Source of the DNA: an uncultured Bacteroidales bacterium
GTDB taxonomy: Bacteria > Bacteroidota > Bacteroidia > Bacteroidales > FEN-979
Assembly: GCA_903837605.1 (NCBI GenBank)
Contig: CAILVF010000001.1
Location: 1 to 64,000 of the forward strand
DNA length: 64,000 nucleotides
Direction: 5' to 3'
In this document: positions 1 to 7,969 of the stretch, piece by piece
How positions within the stretch are numbered: position 1 is the stretch's first letter
Layout of the letters: each line of letters opens with the position of its first letter
The notes under the pieces: generated by a model
Told to the model about the DNA's origin: nothing
What the model saw: only the letters and a program-made list of their open reading frames with translations
Database searches by the model: none
Translations under genes and position numbers: made by a program

Positions 1-16
1 AATGTTACTAAGATAG

Positions 17-376
17 GTGGTTTTCTATCCCAATATAATCCTGTATTGTCAGAAACTTTTCAGGAAATCAAACCGCCTCCCTCTCATCGAAAACAGCAAC
101 GATTACGATATCTTTGAAAAAGTGCGTATCCCTGTTGAATCAGTTGAGGAGATGCTTATTACAGAACAGATCCATAAGGATGTAAAAAAGCTTATCGAAT
201 ATCTTCCAAGGGAGCAAAAGGAAGTTCTGGTACTGAGGCATTATTCAGACATGAGTTTCAAGGACATTGCGGAACTCACGAATGTCAGTATAAATACGGC
301 ACTCGGCCGTATGCGTTATGCCCTGATCAACCTGCGTAAACTGGTGAAGGAGAATGAAGTCATACTGTCGGTGTGA
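17..376 (+). CDS. RNA polymerase ECF-type sigma factor, C-terminal part
   Basis: The visible product ends in a sigma-70 region 4 helix-turn-helix: residues about 55-110 read LPREQKEVLVLRHYSDMSF, then a recognition helix with NTALGRMRYALINLRK, which would bind the -35-type promoter element. Only about 50 residues precede it, and region 2, needed for core binding and -10 melting, is absent. The open frame begins with GTG directly after an in-frame TAG at 14-16. The short peptide before that TAG (MLLR) and the segment after it (NIILYCQKLFRK) look like pieces of region 2 in related proteins. The gene may therefore be interrupted, or it may start left of the window and carry a frameshift or stop. 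Any true start inside this fragment is uncertain. Confidence 0.6.
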   Translation: MVFYPNIILYCQKLFRKSNRLPLIENSNDYDIFEKVRIPVESVEEMLITEQIHKDVKKLIEYLPREQKEVLVLRHYSDMSFKDIAELTNVSINTALGRMRYALINLRKLVKENEVILSV

Positions 377-567
377 ACAGTAACTAGTCAGCAGTCGGCA
401 GTCACCATTCACCATTTACCAGCCATGAGCCATGAGCCATGAGCCATGTGGCATGTGAAACGTGGCATGAGGTACCAGTCATCAATAAAAAAATATTTTT
501 CAATTCGCAAAATAAGCCCCCGGGCATCTCCGTTTAATAGACATGAACGTCATTAAAAATCAACGGT
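377..567. repeat. Intergenic word array (ATGAGCC and related units)
   Basis: This 190-base gap after the sigma-factor stop codon begins with short related words (CAGTC, ACCATT) at about 385-420. Three to four tandem copies of the 7-mer ATGAGCC follow at about 422-449, then degraded copies to about 470. The rest, to 567, is AT-rich and shows no clear promoter consensus. It belongs to the class of stop-proximal arrays also seen at 1270, 15921, 19255, 23951, 53641 and 59164. Confidence 0.7.
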
Positions 568-768
568 ATGCCTATGAAGAGACACGCTACGCTTTTTTCT
601 TTGAATTCCAGAAATCCAAAGGAGAACGGTTTTTCCGCAGAATCCAGGATTAACCAGAAGACAGTTTCTCCCAGTGATTCGGTGATCCGAAATATCCTGA
701 ACTACTCTCAGGCACTAGCAATACTGAAAACACAAGACTCCGGAACAATCCGACTGGTGATGAACTAA
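568..768 (+). CDS. Small hypothetical protein (66 aa)
   Basis: This short, basic, soluble 66-residue ORF has no signal peptide or membrane segment. Its middle, SPSDSVIRNILNYSQALAIL, looks like a compact amphipathic helix. I have the impression that similar small proteins lie next to sigma factor genes in Bacteroidales, but I cannot verify this. Support for coding is the start-to-stop frame that ends 2 bases before a strong terminator (771-802) and the same orientation as the sigma factor. Two in-frame ATGs (568 and 574) are possible starts. The function is unknown. Confidence 0.5.
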   Translation: MPMKRHATLFSLNSRNPKENGFSAESRINQKTVSPSDSVIRNILNYSQALAILKTQDSGTIRLVMN

Positions 769-770
769 AT

Positions 771-802
771 AAAAAAGGCCGCTCAACGAGACGGCCTTTT
801 TT
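771..802. terminator. Bidirectional intrinsic terminator
   Basis: An A-tract, a GGCCG...CGGCC stem and a T-tract form a symmetric rho-independent terminator. It lies between the small plus-strand ORF (stop at 768) and rplS on the minus strand (stop at 821). It can serve both convergent transcripts. Confidence 0.9.
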
Positions 803-820
803 ATTGTATAATTTCAGGAT

Positions 821-1177
821 TTACATCCTTTCTTCCTTGATACGGGCTTTCTTACCCCTGAGTTCCCTCATGTAGAAAATCCTTGCCCTGCGAACCACTC
901 CGCGTTTGTTTACATCGATCTTGTCAATGAAAGGGGAGGAGAGGGGGAAAATTCTTTCAACGCCGATGTTACCGGAGATCTTGCGCACCGTGAAAGTGGC
1001 GTTTATGCCTTTGCCTGAACGTTGCAGAACAACTCCCTGGAAATTCTGGATACGTTCCTTGTTGCCTTCCTTGATTTTATAGTGAACGGTAATGGTATCA
1101 CCGGCTTTAAACCTGGGATATTCCTTCTTCTCGATTACGGTATCTTCTACAAATTTAATGATCTCAGCTCTATTCAT
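821..1177 (-). CDS. rplS: 50S ribosomal protein L19
   Basis: The 118-residue product has the usual bL19 length. Recognisable features are [13 protein letters not shown], the [12 protein letters not shown] segment and the basic C-terminus [21 protein letters not shown], which sits at the 30S-50S interface. The ATG at 1177 ([12 protein letters not shown]) was chosen because the 23 codons further upstream overlap a promoter and do not resemble L19. It lies downstream of trmD in the same orientation, the common trmD-rplS order. Here, however, 161 bases with a repeat array and a dedicated promoter (1218-1247) separate the two. Confidence 0.97.
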   Translation of the reverse strand: MNRAEIIKFVEDTVIEKKEYPRFKAGDTITVHYKIKEGNKERIQNFQGVVLQRSGKGINATFTVRKISGNIGVERIFPLSSPFIDKIDVNKRGVVRRARIFYMRELRGKKARIKEERM

Positions 1178-1217
1178 GACGTCGATAAAATTAATGGGGT
1201 TCTGTACAAAAAGTTTG

Positions 1218-1247
1218 CAAATATAGGACTTTTTTTTGATTTGCAAA
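1218..1247 (-). promoter_or_regulatory. Promoter for rplS
   Basis: On the minus strand, TTTG (1244-1247) is followed after 18 bases by TATATTTG (1218-1225). This matches the Bacteroidota primary-sigma consensus TTTG...TAnnTTTG. The predicted leader to the rplS ATG is about 35 bases. Confidence 0.7.
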
Positions 1248-1269
1248 TGAAAACTGTTTGGTTTTATTT

Positions 1270-1325
1270 TTGGATGACGGAAAGCTGGATAGTTGGAAAG
1301 CTGGATAACTGGAAGACTGGAAAAG
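1270..1325. repeat. Word array (GGATAACT/GGAAAGCT units)
   Basis: Six to seven imperfect 8-base units of the form CTGGATAA, CTGGAAAG or TTGGAAAG lie between the trmD stop (1339) and the rplS promoter. The unit is the same as in the larger arrays at 23951-24124 and 59164-59378. Confidence 0.75.
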
Positions 1326-1338
1326 GGCTCATGGATTA

Positions 1339-2016
1339 CTACTCGGATAGCAACCCCGGCCTGCGTTTTTTTGTCCGTTCGATGCTCTGTTCATGCCTCC
1401 ATTTCACTATTTCCTTATCATTCCCCGACAACAGGACCGGGGGGACCTTCCATCCCCTGAAGTCTGAAGGACGGGTATATACGGGAGGGGAGAGAAGATT
1501 ATCCTGGAATGAATCGGAGAGGGCAGAGGTCTCATCATTCAGCACACCGGGAAGCAACCGCACCACGGCATCCGAGAGAACAGCCGCTGCAAGTTCGCCG
1601 CCAGAGAGAACATAGTCCCCGATCGAGATCTCAAGTGTTATAAAATGCTCCCTTATCCTTTCATCAATGCCTTTATAATGACCGCAAAGGATCAGGAGAT
1701 TCTTACTAAGTGAAAGCCGGTTGGCCAGTTTCTGATCCAGGAGATTGCCGTCGGGACTGAGATAAATCACTTCATCGTAAACCGTTTTGGAACTTAATTC
1801 CTCAATGCACCGTGCTATGGGCTCTATCATCATGACCATGCCTGCGGTTCCGCCGAACGGATAGTCGTCAACAGTTTTATGCTTGCCTGCCGACCAGTCG
1901 CGGATATTGAACAGGTTGATTTCAGCCAGACCCTTCTCCTTAGCCCTCTTGATGATAGAATGAGAGAACGCACCATCAAACATTTCGGGAAACAGTGTCA
2001 GGATATCGATCTTCAT
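1339..2016 (-). CDS. trmD: tRNA (guanine-N1)-methyltransferase
   Basis: This SPOUT-family enzyme (225 residues) methylates G37 of tRNAs using S-adenosylmethionine. The N-terminus [13 protein letters not shown], the [14 protein letters not shown] loop, [13 protein letters not shown] and the trefoil-knot segment [14 protein letters not shown] are characteristic. The first loop has Thr where the usual form is GGGAGMVM. It is the last gene of the operon that starts at 12088. Its ATG lies one base from the stop of the hydrolase gene, which implies translational coupling. Confidence 0.96.
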   Translation of the reverse strand: MKIDILTLFPEMFDGAFSHSIIKRAKEKGLAEINLFNIRDWSAGKHKTVDDYPFGGTAGMVMMIEPIARCIEELSSKTVYDEVIYLSPDGNLLDQKLANRLSLSKNLLILCGHYKGIDERIREHFITLEISIGDYVLSGGELAAAVLSDAVVRLLPGVLNDETSALSDSFQDNLLSPPVYTRPSDFRGWKVPPVLLSGNDKEIVKWRHEQSIERTKKRRPGLLSE

Positions 2017-2017
2017 T

Positions 2018-2803
2018 TCAGATGGTCAGTTTTAATCCGTCGTATGCTAACCTTACAAAGTCGGGAAGTTTGCTGTTGACCTCTTCATGCAGGCCTACAA
2101 AATGGCTCAGGTGAGTCAGGTAGGCTGCTTCCGGCCGGAGCCTGGTAAGTAAATCCACCGCTTCTCCCACCGAAAAATGGGAAACATGTTTGGAGTTCCT
2201 GAGGGCATTTAAAACAATCACCCTTGAACCTTTAATTTTCTCAATTTCCTTTTCCGAAATATAGGATGCGTCTGTTATATATGTGAAATCGCCGATACGG
2301 TAACCTGTAACAGGAAGTTTGTCGTGCAGGACTTTGATCGGCAGGAAACCGACATCCCTGATGGAAAACGGGGCATCGTCAATGTTGTGGATTGTCAGCT
2401 GGGGAGCGCCGAAATACCTGGCTTCCGAGAAAATATAGGGAAACTCGGTCTGAATGGCTTCCATGACCTGCCGGCTGCCGTAAATATCTATCTTTTTATT
2501 CAGTACATAATTAAAAGCCCTGATATCATCCAGGCCTGCAATATGATCACGGTGCTCATGGGTAAAAATAACTGCATCCAGGTTGTTGACATTTTCCCTC
2601 AGCATCTGCAAGCGGAAATCCGGTCCGCAGTCAATCACAAAAGTGCAGCCATTAACTTCCACCATCACCGAAGTGCGCAACCTTTTATCATGCAGGTCGG
2701 GCGACAGGCATACGGGGCAATCGCAGGTAATGACCGGGACTCCTATCGAAGTGCCTGTACCCAGGAAGGTTACTCTAATTTGTTTGTCAATGGCGGTTTT
2801 CAT
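2018..2803 (-). CDS. MBL-fold metallohydrolase (PhnP-like)
   Basis: This 261-residue metallo-beta-lactamase-fold enzyme carries the metal-binding motif THEHRDH at about residues 80-86, and further candidate ligands in the ITDAS and THLSH segments. The N-terminal [11 protein letters not shown]...CDCPVC stretch is typical of the PhnP / cyclic-phosphate phosphodiesterase branch. The physiological substrate cannot be read from the sequence. Its start codon overlaps the ribF stop by one base, so it belongs to the hydrogenase-rex-ribF operon. Confidence 0.85.
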   Translation of the reverse strand: MKTAIDKQIRVTFLGTGTSIGVPVITCDCPVCLSPDLHDKRLRTSVMVEVNGCTFVIDCGPDFRLQMLRENVNNLDAVIFTHEHRDHIAGLDDIRAFNYVLNKKIDIYGSRQVMEAIQTEFPYIFSEARYFGAPQLTIHNIDDAPFSIRDVGFLPIKVLHDKLPVTGYRIGDFTYITDASYISEKEIEKIKGSRVIVLNALRNSKHVSHFSVGEAVDLLTRLRPEAAYLTHLSHFVGLHEEVNSKLPDFVRLAYDGLKLTI

Positions 2804-3732
2804 CAGAATAGAAGTTCGTCGATCTGGGCTTTATCGATTATCAGTTGTTTCCTTAAATCTTCGATCGAGGACATTGTTTTCTCCTCCCTGAGACGTTTGT
2901 GAAAATACAGGGAGAGGACTTTATTATCAAGCTGTTCGTTACTGTCGGTGAGATGAACCTCCACCAGGGTGTCTATTGGTGATTCATGGTTCTTCTTTAC
3001 AAAACACATGCCTTTCTGGGTCGTTGTGCCTCCTTTTACCGAAACGGCATACACCCCGTTGGGAGGGACCAGTTTGCAGTCTTCTTCCACCTGCAAGGTA
3101 TAACTTGGGAATCCGATCTCAGCCAGCATTATATTACTCGGCCTGGCAGGCCCCATGATAATATAAAAGTGGTCGAGATAGGCATTGGCTTTTTGCATGT
3201 TCCCGTCAAGAAGCGCTTTGCGGATCTTGGTCGAACTTACGGATTCGTTTTGTATGTCCTGTTCGGGGATTTCCTCTACTTCAAACCCGTTTTCTGAACC
3301 CAGTTTGCGCAGGGCATCGTAATCCCCTTCGCGGTTGTGCCCGAAGTGGTGGTTGAAACCAATGATTATTTTCCTTGCATGGAGTTTGTTCAAAAGGATG
3401 CTCCTTACAAATTCCACCGAGGTGACCTTCGAGAATTCAACGGTAAAATCAACAATGATAAGATTGTCGAGCCCGGCTTTCTCAAGGAGATAGATCTTCT
3501 CACGCTGTGAATTGATGAGATACAGGTCCTTCCCGGCTGTTTCAGGGTAAAGTACCTTCCTGGGGTGGGGATGAAAAGTAATCAGGACCGTCTCTCCGCC
3601 TATATCGTCGGCATGGTTCCTTAAATGCTGCAAAATTACTTTATGACCAATATGCACCCCGTCAAAGGAACCGGTGGTCACAACAGCATTCCGGATTTCC
3701 CCGACTTCGTCAAAATTTCTATAAATCCTCAC
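2803..3732 (-). CDS. ribF: RibF: FAD synthetase with a degenerate riboflavin kinase domain
   Basis: The 309-residue bifunctional RibF family normally converts riboflavin to FMN and then FAD. The N-terminal adenylyltransferase domain is intact: TTGSFDGVHIGHK (HxGH type), TFHPHPRKVL and SSTKIRKAL. The C-terminal flavokinase domain is recognisable (NGVYAV, LVEVHLTD), but the PTAN ATP-binding motif reads PSYT, and the usual NIGxRPT segment reads VKKNHES. Kinase activity is therefore doubtful. The gene sits 8 bases downstream of rex, in an operon encoding flavin-binding hydrogenase subunits, so supplying FMN/FAD to HydB is a plausible reason for the linkage. Confidence 0.9.
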   Translation of the reverse strand: MRIYRNFDEVGEIRNAVVTTGSFDGVHIGHKVILQHLRNHADDIGGETVLITFHPHPRKVLYPETAGKDLYLINSQREKIYLLEKAGLDNLIIVDFTVEFSKVTSVEFVRSILLNKLHARKIIIGFNHHFGHNREGDYDALRKLGSENGFEVEEIPEQDIQNESVSSTKIRKALLDGNMQKANAYLDHFYIIMGPARPSNIMLAEIGFPSYTLQVEEDCKLVPPNGVYAVSVKGGTTTQKGMCFVKKNHESPIDTLVEVHLTDSNEQLDNKVLSLYFHKRLREEKTMSSIEDLRKQLIIDKAQIDELLF

Positions 3733-3740
3733 GGTTAATT

Positions 3741-4382
3741 TTACTTAAATCGTTCGTCGTTTTTCTTGGCGAAGAAAGCTACCTTTTCAAGGGATGTTAT
3801 CATATCGTATTCTTCGAGGTAAACATAGGCAGGCACATTGAGTGGCTTGGGAGTGTAATTCAATATCCCTTTTATTCCCGACAGTACAAGGGATTCGGCA
3901 ATTTCAGGGGCCTGTTCCGAAGGCACGGTAATAATCCCTATGGATATGTTGTTCTGTTTGATGATCTCAGGCAACTGGTTGATGTGGTAACAGGGAACAC
4001 CGTCAAAAACCCTGTTGATCTTTTCAGGGTTGATGTCAAAAGCTGCAATCATGCTGAGCTTGGACCGTTTCCCCTTGAAGTAGCTGATAAACGCTTTCCC
4101 AAGATTGCCGAGGCCTACGACTGCGACCCGCTGCCCTCTTTCCGAGTCTATTATTTTACCAATGAGTTCGATCAGTTCCTTGATGTCATAGCCTTTTCTC
4201 AGGTTCCCCGAATAACCAATCAACATAAGGTCACGCCTCACCTGGACCGGTGTTATATGCAGCATCTGCGCGATTTCATGAGAAAAAACATGGGTCTTTT
4301 CTTTTGATAATATCATCAAAAGAGCACGGCGATACTGGCTTAGACGTTCGACGGTTTTGTGGGGTAGATTTTTTATGAACAT
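3741..4382 (-). CDS. rex: Redox-sensing transcriptional repressor Rex
   Basis: This 213-residue Rex senses the NADH/NAD+ ratio. Residues about 15-75 form the winged-helix DNA-binding domain (HEIAQMLHITPVQVRRDLMLIGYSG). Residues about 85-195 form a Rossmann NAD(H) domain with VAVVGLGNLGKAF. The family is a dimer that binds TTGTTAA-N4-TTAACAA-type palindromes and releases DNA when NADH rises. The gene overlaps the upstream REC-kinase gene by 10 bases. Putative Rex operators lie at the promoter of its own operon and at the two other hydrogenase operons in the window. Confidence 0.96.
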   Translation of the reverse strand: MFIKNLPHKTVERLSQYRRALLMILSKEKTHVFSHEIAQMLHITPVQVRRDLMLIGYSGNLRKGYDIKELIELIGKIIDSERGQRVAVVGLGNLGKAFISYFKGKRSKLSMIAAFDINPEKINRVFDGVPCYHINQLPEIIKQNNISIGIITVPSEQAPEIAESLVLSGIKGILNYTPKPLNVPAYVYLEEYDMITSLEKVAFFAKKNDERFK

Positions 4383-5506
4383 GGTTTATCAATTGGAAGT
4401 TTGACTTTAAATTTACTGCCTATATCCGGCTGGCTGGTAACCTCAATAGTTCCCTTATAAGTATCGATCAGCTTTTTTACAATGGCGAGTCCAAGCCCGC
4501 TGCCGGTTATATTTCTGGTTTTTTCACTTTTAATTCTTACAAAATCGTCGAAGATCTTGTTAAGGTCCTCGGGATTGATCCCGATACCCGTATCTTCTAC
4601 AAGGATCTCAACACAGCTTCCGTCCTCACTTATGGTACAGTCTACAGTTCCGCCTTCCCTGTTATATTTAATAGCATTGCTTATCAGGTTGTTGAAGATG
4701 ATCTCCATTTCCTCGTTGTCGGCCATGACTTTTACAACATCATTCCCATGGAGGTTTAGCTTAATGTCCTTTTGGATAGAATACGGCCTCATCGTATCAA
4801 TAGCAGTATGCGCAATATCCACGAGGTTAATTTCCCGGATGTCCCTTGTCCCTTTACCCGATGTGACTTTTGTAAGATCCAGCAAATCAAGAATCAATGT
4901 CCTCATCCCCTTAATTCTCTCCAGCATGCGGTCAACCATGTAATCGTAACTCTCAAGTTGCGGTCCTGCCTGCCTTTCCCTGATCATCTGCAAATATCCT
5001 TCAATCGAATTGAGAGGTGCCTTCAGCTCATGGGAAAGGACCGAGAGAAACTGGAACCGGATCTGCTTTCCGGTCTCCTGAAGTTTGTTGGTCATTTTCT
5101 TCAGGAAAACCCTTTTCGTGATGTTCTCGATAGAAGACTTCAGTTCCTGGGGAGTAAACGGTTTGGGGATAAAATCATATGCACCGTCACTTGTAGCCTT
5201 AACCGCAAGTTCAAGGGATGCATATGAAGTGATCATCACAACGATGATGTTCATTTGCTTTTTGCGGATGTATTCCAGGACTTCAACTCCCTGGATGCCG
5301 GGCAATTTATTATCTAGCAGCAGAATGTCGGGTTTGTCGGTCTCAATGAGTTCAATACCGGCTTCACCCGTTGAAGCTTCCTGGACCACAAAGTCGAAAG
5401 CTTCTTCCATGAATGGGTAATCCACCCTGAAATTTCGCAAAATACGGCTTATGCCGCTCCTGATACCAGGTTCATCATCAATTACAAGAATCTTTAAAGT
5501 CGACAT
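4373..5506 (-). CDS. REC-histidine kinase hybrid (377 aa)
   Basis: Domain order is an N-terminal receiver (residues 1-125, phospho-acceptor Asp in DILLLDNKLPG, conserved Lys in IPKPF), a HisKA domain (His in FLSVLSHELKAPLNS, about residue 160) and a HATPase domain (NNLISNAIKYN, DTGIGI, GSGLGLAI). It has no membrane segment, no sensory domain and no DNA-binding output. It is therefore a cytoplasmic phosphorelay component whose kinase is presumably set by its own receiver. It lies directly downstream of the hydrogenase-sensor kinase and a CheY-like protein and overlaps rex, so H2-derived signals may pass through it. Confidence 0.9.
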   Translation of the reverse strand: MSTLKILVIDDEPGIRSGISRILRNFRVDYPFMEEAFDFVVQEASTGEAGIELIETDKPDILLLDNKLPGIQGVEVLEYIRKKQMNIIVVMITSYASLELAVKATSDGAYDFIPKPFTPQELKSSIENITKRVFLKKMTNKLQETGKQIRFQFLSVLSHELKAPLNSIEGYLQMIRERQAGPQLESYDYMVDRMLERIKGMRTLILDLLDLTKVTSGKGTRDIREINLVDIAHTAIDTMRPYSIQKDIKLNLHGNDVVKVMADNEEMEIIFNNLISNAIKYNREGGTVDCTISEDGSCVEILVEDTGIGINPEDLNKIFDDFVRIKSEKTRNITGSGLGLAIVKKLIDTYKGTIEVTSQPDIGSKFKVKLPIDKPCS

Positions 5507-5560
5507 GTTAATAAAATCACATCAAAAACAAAAATAAGTGAAAAAAACTGTACTTCAACA

Positions 5561-5962
5561 TCAGCTGTTCATTTTGATCAGCAGATTATCTATTTCCTCC
5601 TTAAGCTTTTCCTTCCTTATCCCTTTCTCAAGGAAAAGATCGGCTTTGATCCATTTCCTGTTGTTCTCATCGTTGATGTCAAACGAGATGCCTGTTTCAG
5701 CCGCGACACCTGTTGCAATAATGATAGGGACTTCAGGATATTTTTTCTTCATTTTATAACAGAGGATAAACCCGCTATCCTCGTTTTCCATCATCAGGTC
5801 AAGAATGGCAAGATCAGGTTTTGTCTTTAAAATAAGTTCTTCCGCTTCTTTCTGGCTTTCGGCAAGAAGCGTCTGAAATCCGAAGGATTCAACCCTGGCT
5901 TTCAGCTGGTAAAGGTAATCCTGGTCATCGTCAACGATCAGGATAGTTTTTTTTGTGGTCAT
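5561..5962 (-). CDS. Single-domain response regulator
   Basis: This 133-residue CheY-like receiver has no output domain. The acidic pocket is in LIVDDDQDY, the phospho-Asp in LAILDLMM, Thr in IIATG and Lys or equivalent in FLEKG. The position of the last residue is unusual because of an insertion (SFDINDENNRKWIKAD) before it. It is encoded 27 bases downstream of the hydrogenase-kinase fusion, whose likely phosphorylation partner it is. Confidence 0.9.
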   Translation of the reverse strand: MTTKKTILIVDDDQDYLYQLKARVESFGFQTLLAESQKEAEELILKTKPDLAILDLMMENEDSGFILCYKMKKKYPEVPIIIATGVAAETGISFDINDENNRKWIKADLFLEKGIRKEKLKEEIDNLLIKMNS

Positions 5963-5989
5963 ACTGCAGTTATTTATTATAATGTGAAA

Positions 5990-7969
5990 TCATATTCTCG
6001 GCAATGTAATCGTAAACGTCGTTCCTGTTGGTCCTTCTCCGGGATCGTCATTTGACTCCACGTTAATCTTTCCTCTATGCATTTTCACAATTCCGTATAT
6101 AAGGGCAAGCCCAAGTCCGGTGCCCTTGCCCATTTCCTTGGTAGTAAAGAAAGGAGTGAAGATTTTATCCATATGTTTTTTTGAAATGCCGGTGCCTGTA
6201 TCTCCGATCATAAACCGTATTTCGTCGTTATCACCTTCAACCCCAACAGTTAGTCTGCCGCCTTTCGGCATTGCTTCAACAGCGTTCTTTTCAAGGTTGG
6301 TCAGGACCTGCATCATCTGGTCAATATCCAGCCTGGCCTGGGGATTGCTGATGTTGTTTTCAAATACAACTTCAATGTTCGCTGGTTTAATAATGGAGTC
6401 AATACTATGCCTGGTGAATTTGATCACATCCGTTTCGCTCAGGGTCACCTGGTTCTTACGGGCAAAGTTCAGGAGGCCGCTTACGATTTTTTTACAACGT
6501 TCGGCCTGTTCTGCAATAAGCTTCAGGTCTTCACGGGCCGGGTCGTTTTCGGGAGATTCATCGATCAGGATATTGGAATACATGGTGATCACACCGAGAG
6601 GGTTGTTCAGCTCATGGGCAATCCCGGCCGACAGCTGCCCCATATGGGCGAGTTTCTCCGACTGCTTCAGCGCCTGCTTTGCTTTGGCAAGTTTATCATT
6701 TGAAACATTGAGATTATTGATTGAGTCGTGCAGTTTCTCAATTGTAAACGGCAGGCACATCTCCGGCTCAGCCAGTCCTTTCACTATCGCAATTGCATGT
6801 TCAACACAGGTATCATACCCGCAGGTACCGCAGTTAAGATGATCTTCGGGTTTGAATTTCCCCATCGCATGCAGGGCTTCAAGTATTTTGTCTTCGGAAG
6901 GGATCTCGAAACGGCGGTCTTCGGGACTGAATTGCTGGGAATAATCCAGCCCTGTGAATTCCCTGACCTGGCTTTCCCATTCTTCCTTGTCGACCGAAGC
7001 CAGTTTCTTCGTTACATATTCTCCTACTGCGGCGCTCCTTGCAAATCGTTTCCCCCCGGGTGAGGTCCCTGGTCCCATAATACATCCCTCGCAACACAGC
7101 AACATCAGGTTTTTATTCCTGATGAGGCCTTCTTCAAATTCTCTTACAGCTTCCTTGAAATTCACTCTTCCTTCTGCGATCACTACCTGTTCTTCAGGAA
7201 TGGTTTCTTTGGAATTGGCAGTGAAGTAAAGGCCGCGGCTGATAGGGAAAATAGCCCCTTTCCAGCTAACCGGGGGATCAAATTCCGAAGGACCGGAGTT
7301 TTCAGGGGTGATTCCTTTTTGCAGGAACATTTCCCTGAGTTCCCTGAAAGTTAGCACTTCATCAACTTCCTCTGCCTCGGCTTTTTTTGCAAAACAGGGA
7401 CCAATGAAAACAACCTTCAGGTCAGGTCCATACTTCTTCTTCATAATCCTTGTCATGGCCAGCATAGGCGAGGCAATAGGCGAGAGGTAGCTCGTAAGCT
7501 CGGGGTGGTAATGCCTGATGAAATAAACAATGGCAGGACAGTCGGAGCTGATCTGGCCGACCCCGTTTGTGTTCTTGATCCTGCTTTCATATTCCCTGGC
7601 CACCATGTCGGCTCCGAAAGCAACCTCCGCGACATAATCGAACCCGAGAGACCTTATCATTCCAACAAGCATGCGGTAATCGGAAACATCAGTGAATTCT
7701 GCCGGAAAACTGGGCGCGATGCAGGCTGCAATTTTTTTATCGGACTTTAAAAGCTCGTTCACTTCATCAATTGAACGCAGGGGATATTTTGCCCCCTGGC
7801 TGCATACTTTTACACAGTTACCACAGCCTATGCAACGTTCATTGATTACCTCAGCCTGGGTCTTTATGATTTTAATAGCCTTTACAGGACATTCCCTGAC
7901 GCAGGTGTAGCATACACGGCACTTATCCTTAACCGTAAAAACGAGTTGCCTGTGATATGCATGGCTCAT
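5990..7969 (-). CDS. Sensory [FeFe]-hydrogenase-like/histidine kinase fusion
   Basis: This 659-residue cytoplasmic H2-sensor candidate starts with a 2x[4Fe-4S] ferredoxin domain (Cys clusters at residues 17-60). An H-cluster domain follows with L1 SSDCPAI (Cys144), L2 GPCFAKK (Cys192) and L3 LCCEGCIMGPGTS (Cys292/Cys296). A Fes-type domain (CGTCGYDTC, 380-405), a coiled coil, a HisKA domain (His452 in AHELNNPLG) and a HATPase domain (GTGLGLALIYG) complete it. All four presumed [4Fe-4S]H ligands are present, but the proton-shuttle Cys of catalytic enzymes is Asp143. That fits sensory group C/D enzymes rather than turnover enzymes. Its ATG overlaps the upstream hydA stop (ATGA), indicating coupling. 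Confidence 0.92.
   Translation of the reverse strand: MSHAYHRQLVFTVKDKCRVCYTCVRECPVKAIKIIKTQAEVINERCIGCGNCVKVCSQGAKYPLRSIDEVNELLKSDKKIAACIAPSFPAEFTDVSDYRMLVGMIRSLGFDYVAEVAFGADMVAREYESRIKNTNGVGQISSDCPAIVYFIRHYHPELTSYLSPIASPMLAMTRIMKKKYGPDLKVVFIGPCFAKKAEAEEVDEVLTFRELREMFLQKGITPENSGPSEFDPPVSWKGAIFPISRGLYFTANSKETIPEEQVVIAEGRVNFKEAVREFEEGLIRNKNLMLLCCEGCIMGPGTSPGGKRFARSAAVGEYVTKKLASVDKEEWESQVREFTGLDYSQQFSPEDRRFEIPSEDKILEALHAMGKFKPEDHLNCGTCGYDTCVEHAIAIVKGLAEPEMCLPFTIEKLHDSINNLNVSNDKLAKAKQALKQSEKLAHMGQLSAGIAHELNNPLGVITMYSNILIDESPENDPAREDLKLIAEQAERCKKIVSGLLNFARKNQVTLSETDVIKFTRHSIDSIIKPANIEVVFENNISNPQARLDIDQMMQVLTNLEKNAVEAMPKGGRLTVGVEGDNDEIRFMIGDTGTGISKKHMDKIFTPFFTTKEMGKGTGLGLALIYGIVKMHRGKINVESNDDPGEGPTGTTFTITLPRI

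Noticed and set aside
447..462. parS-like sequence TGTGGCATGTGAAACG
   Set aside because: Only 12 of 16 bases agree with the parS palindrome and the stretch is part of the ATGAGCC word array; it also lacks symmetry.
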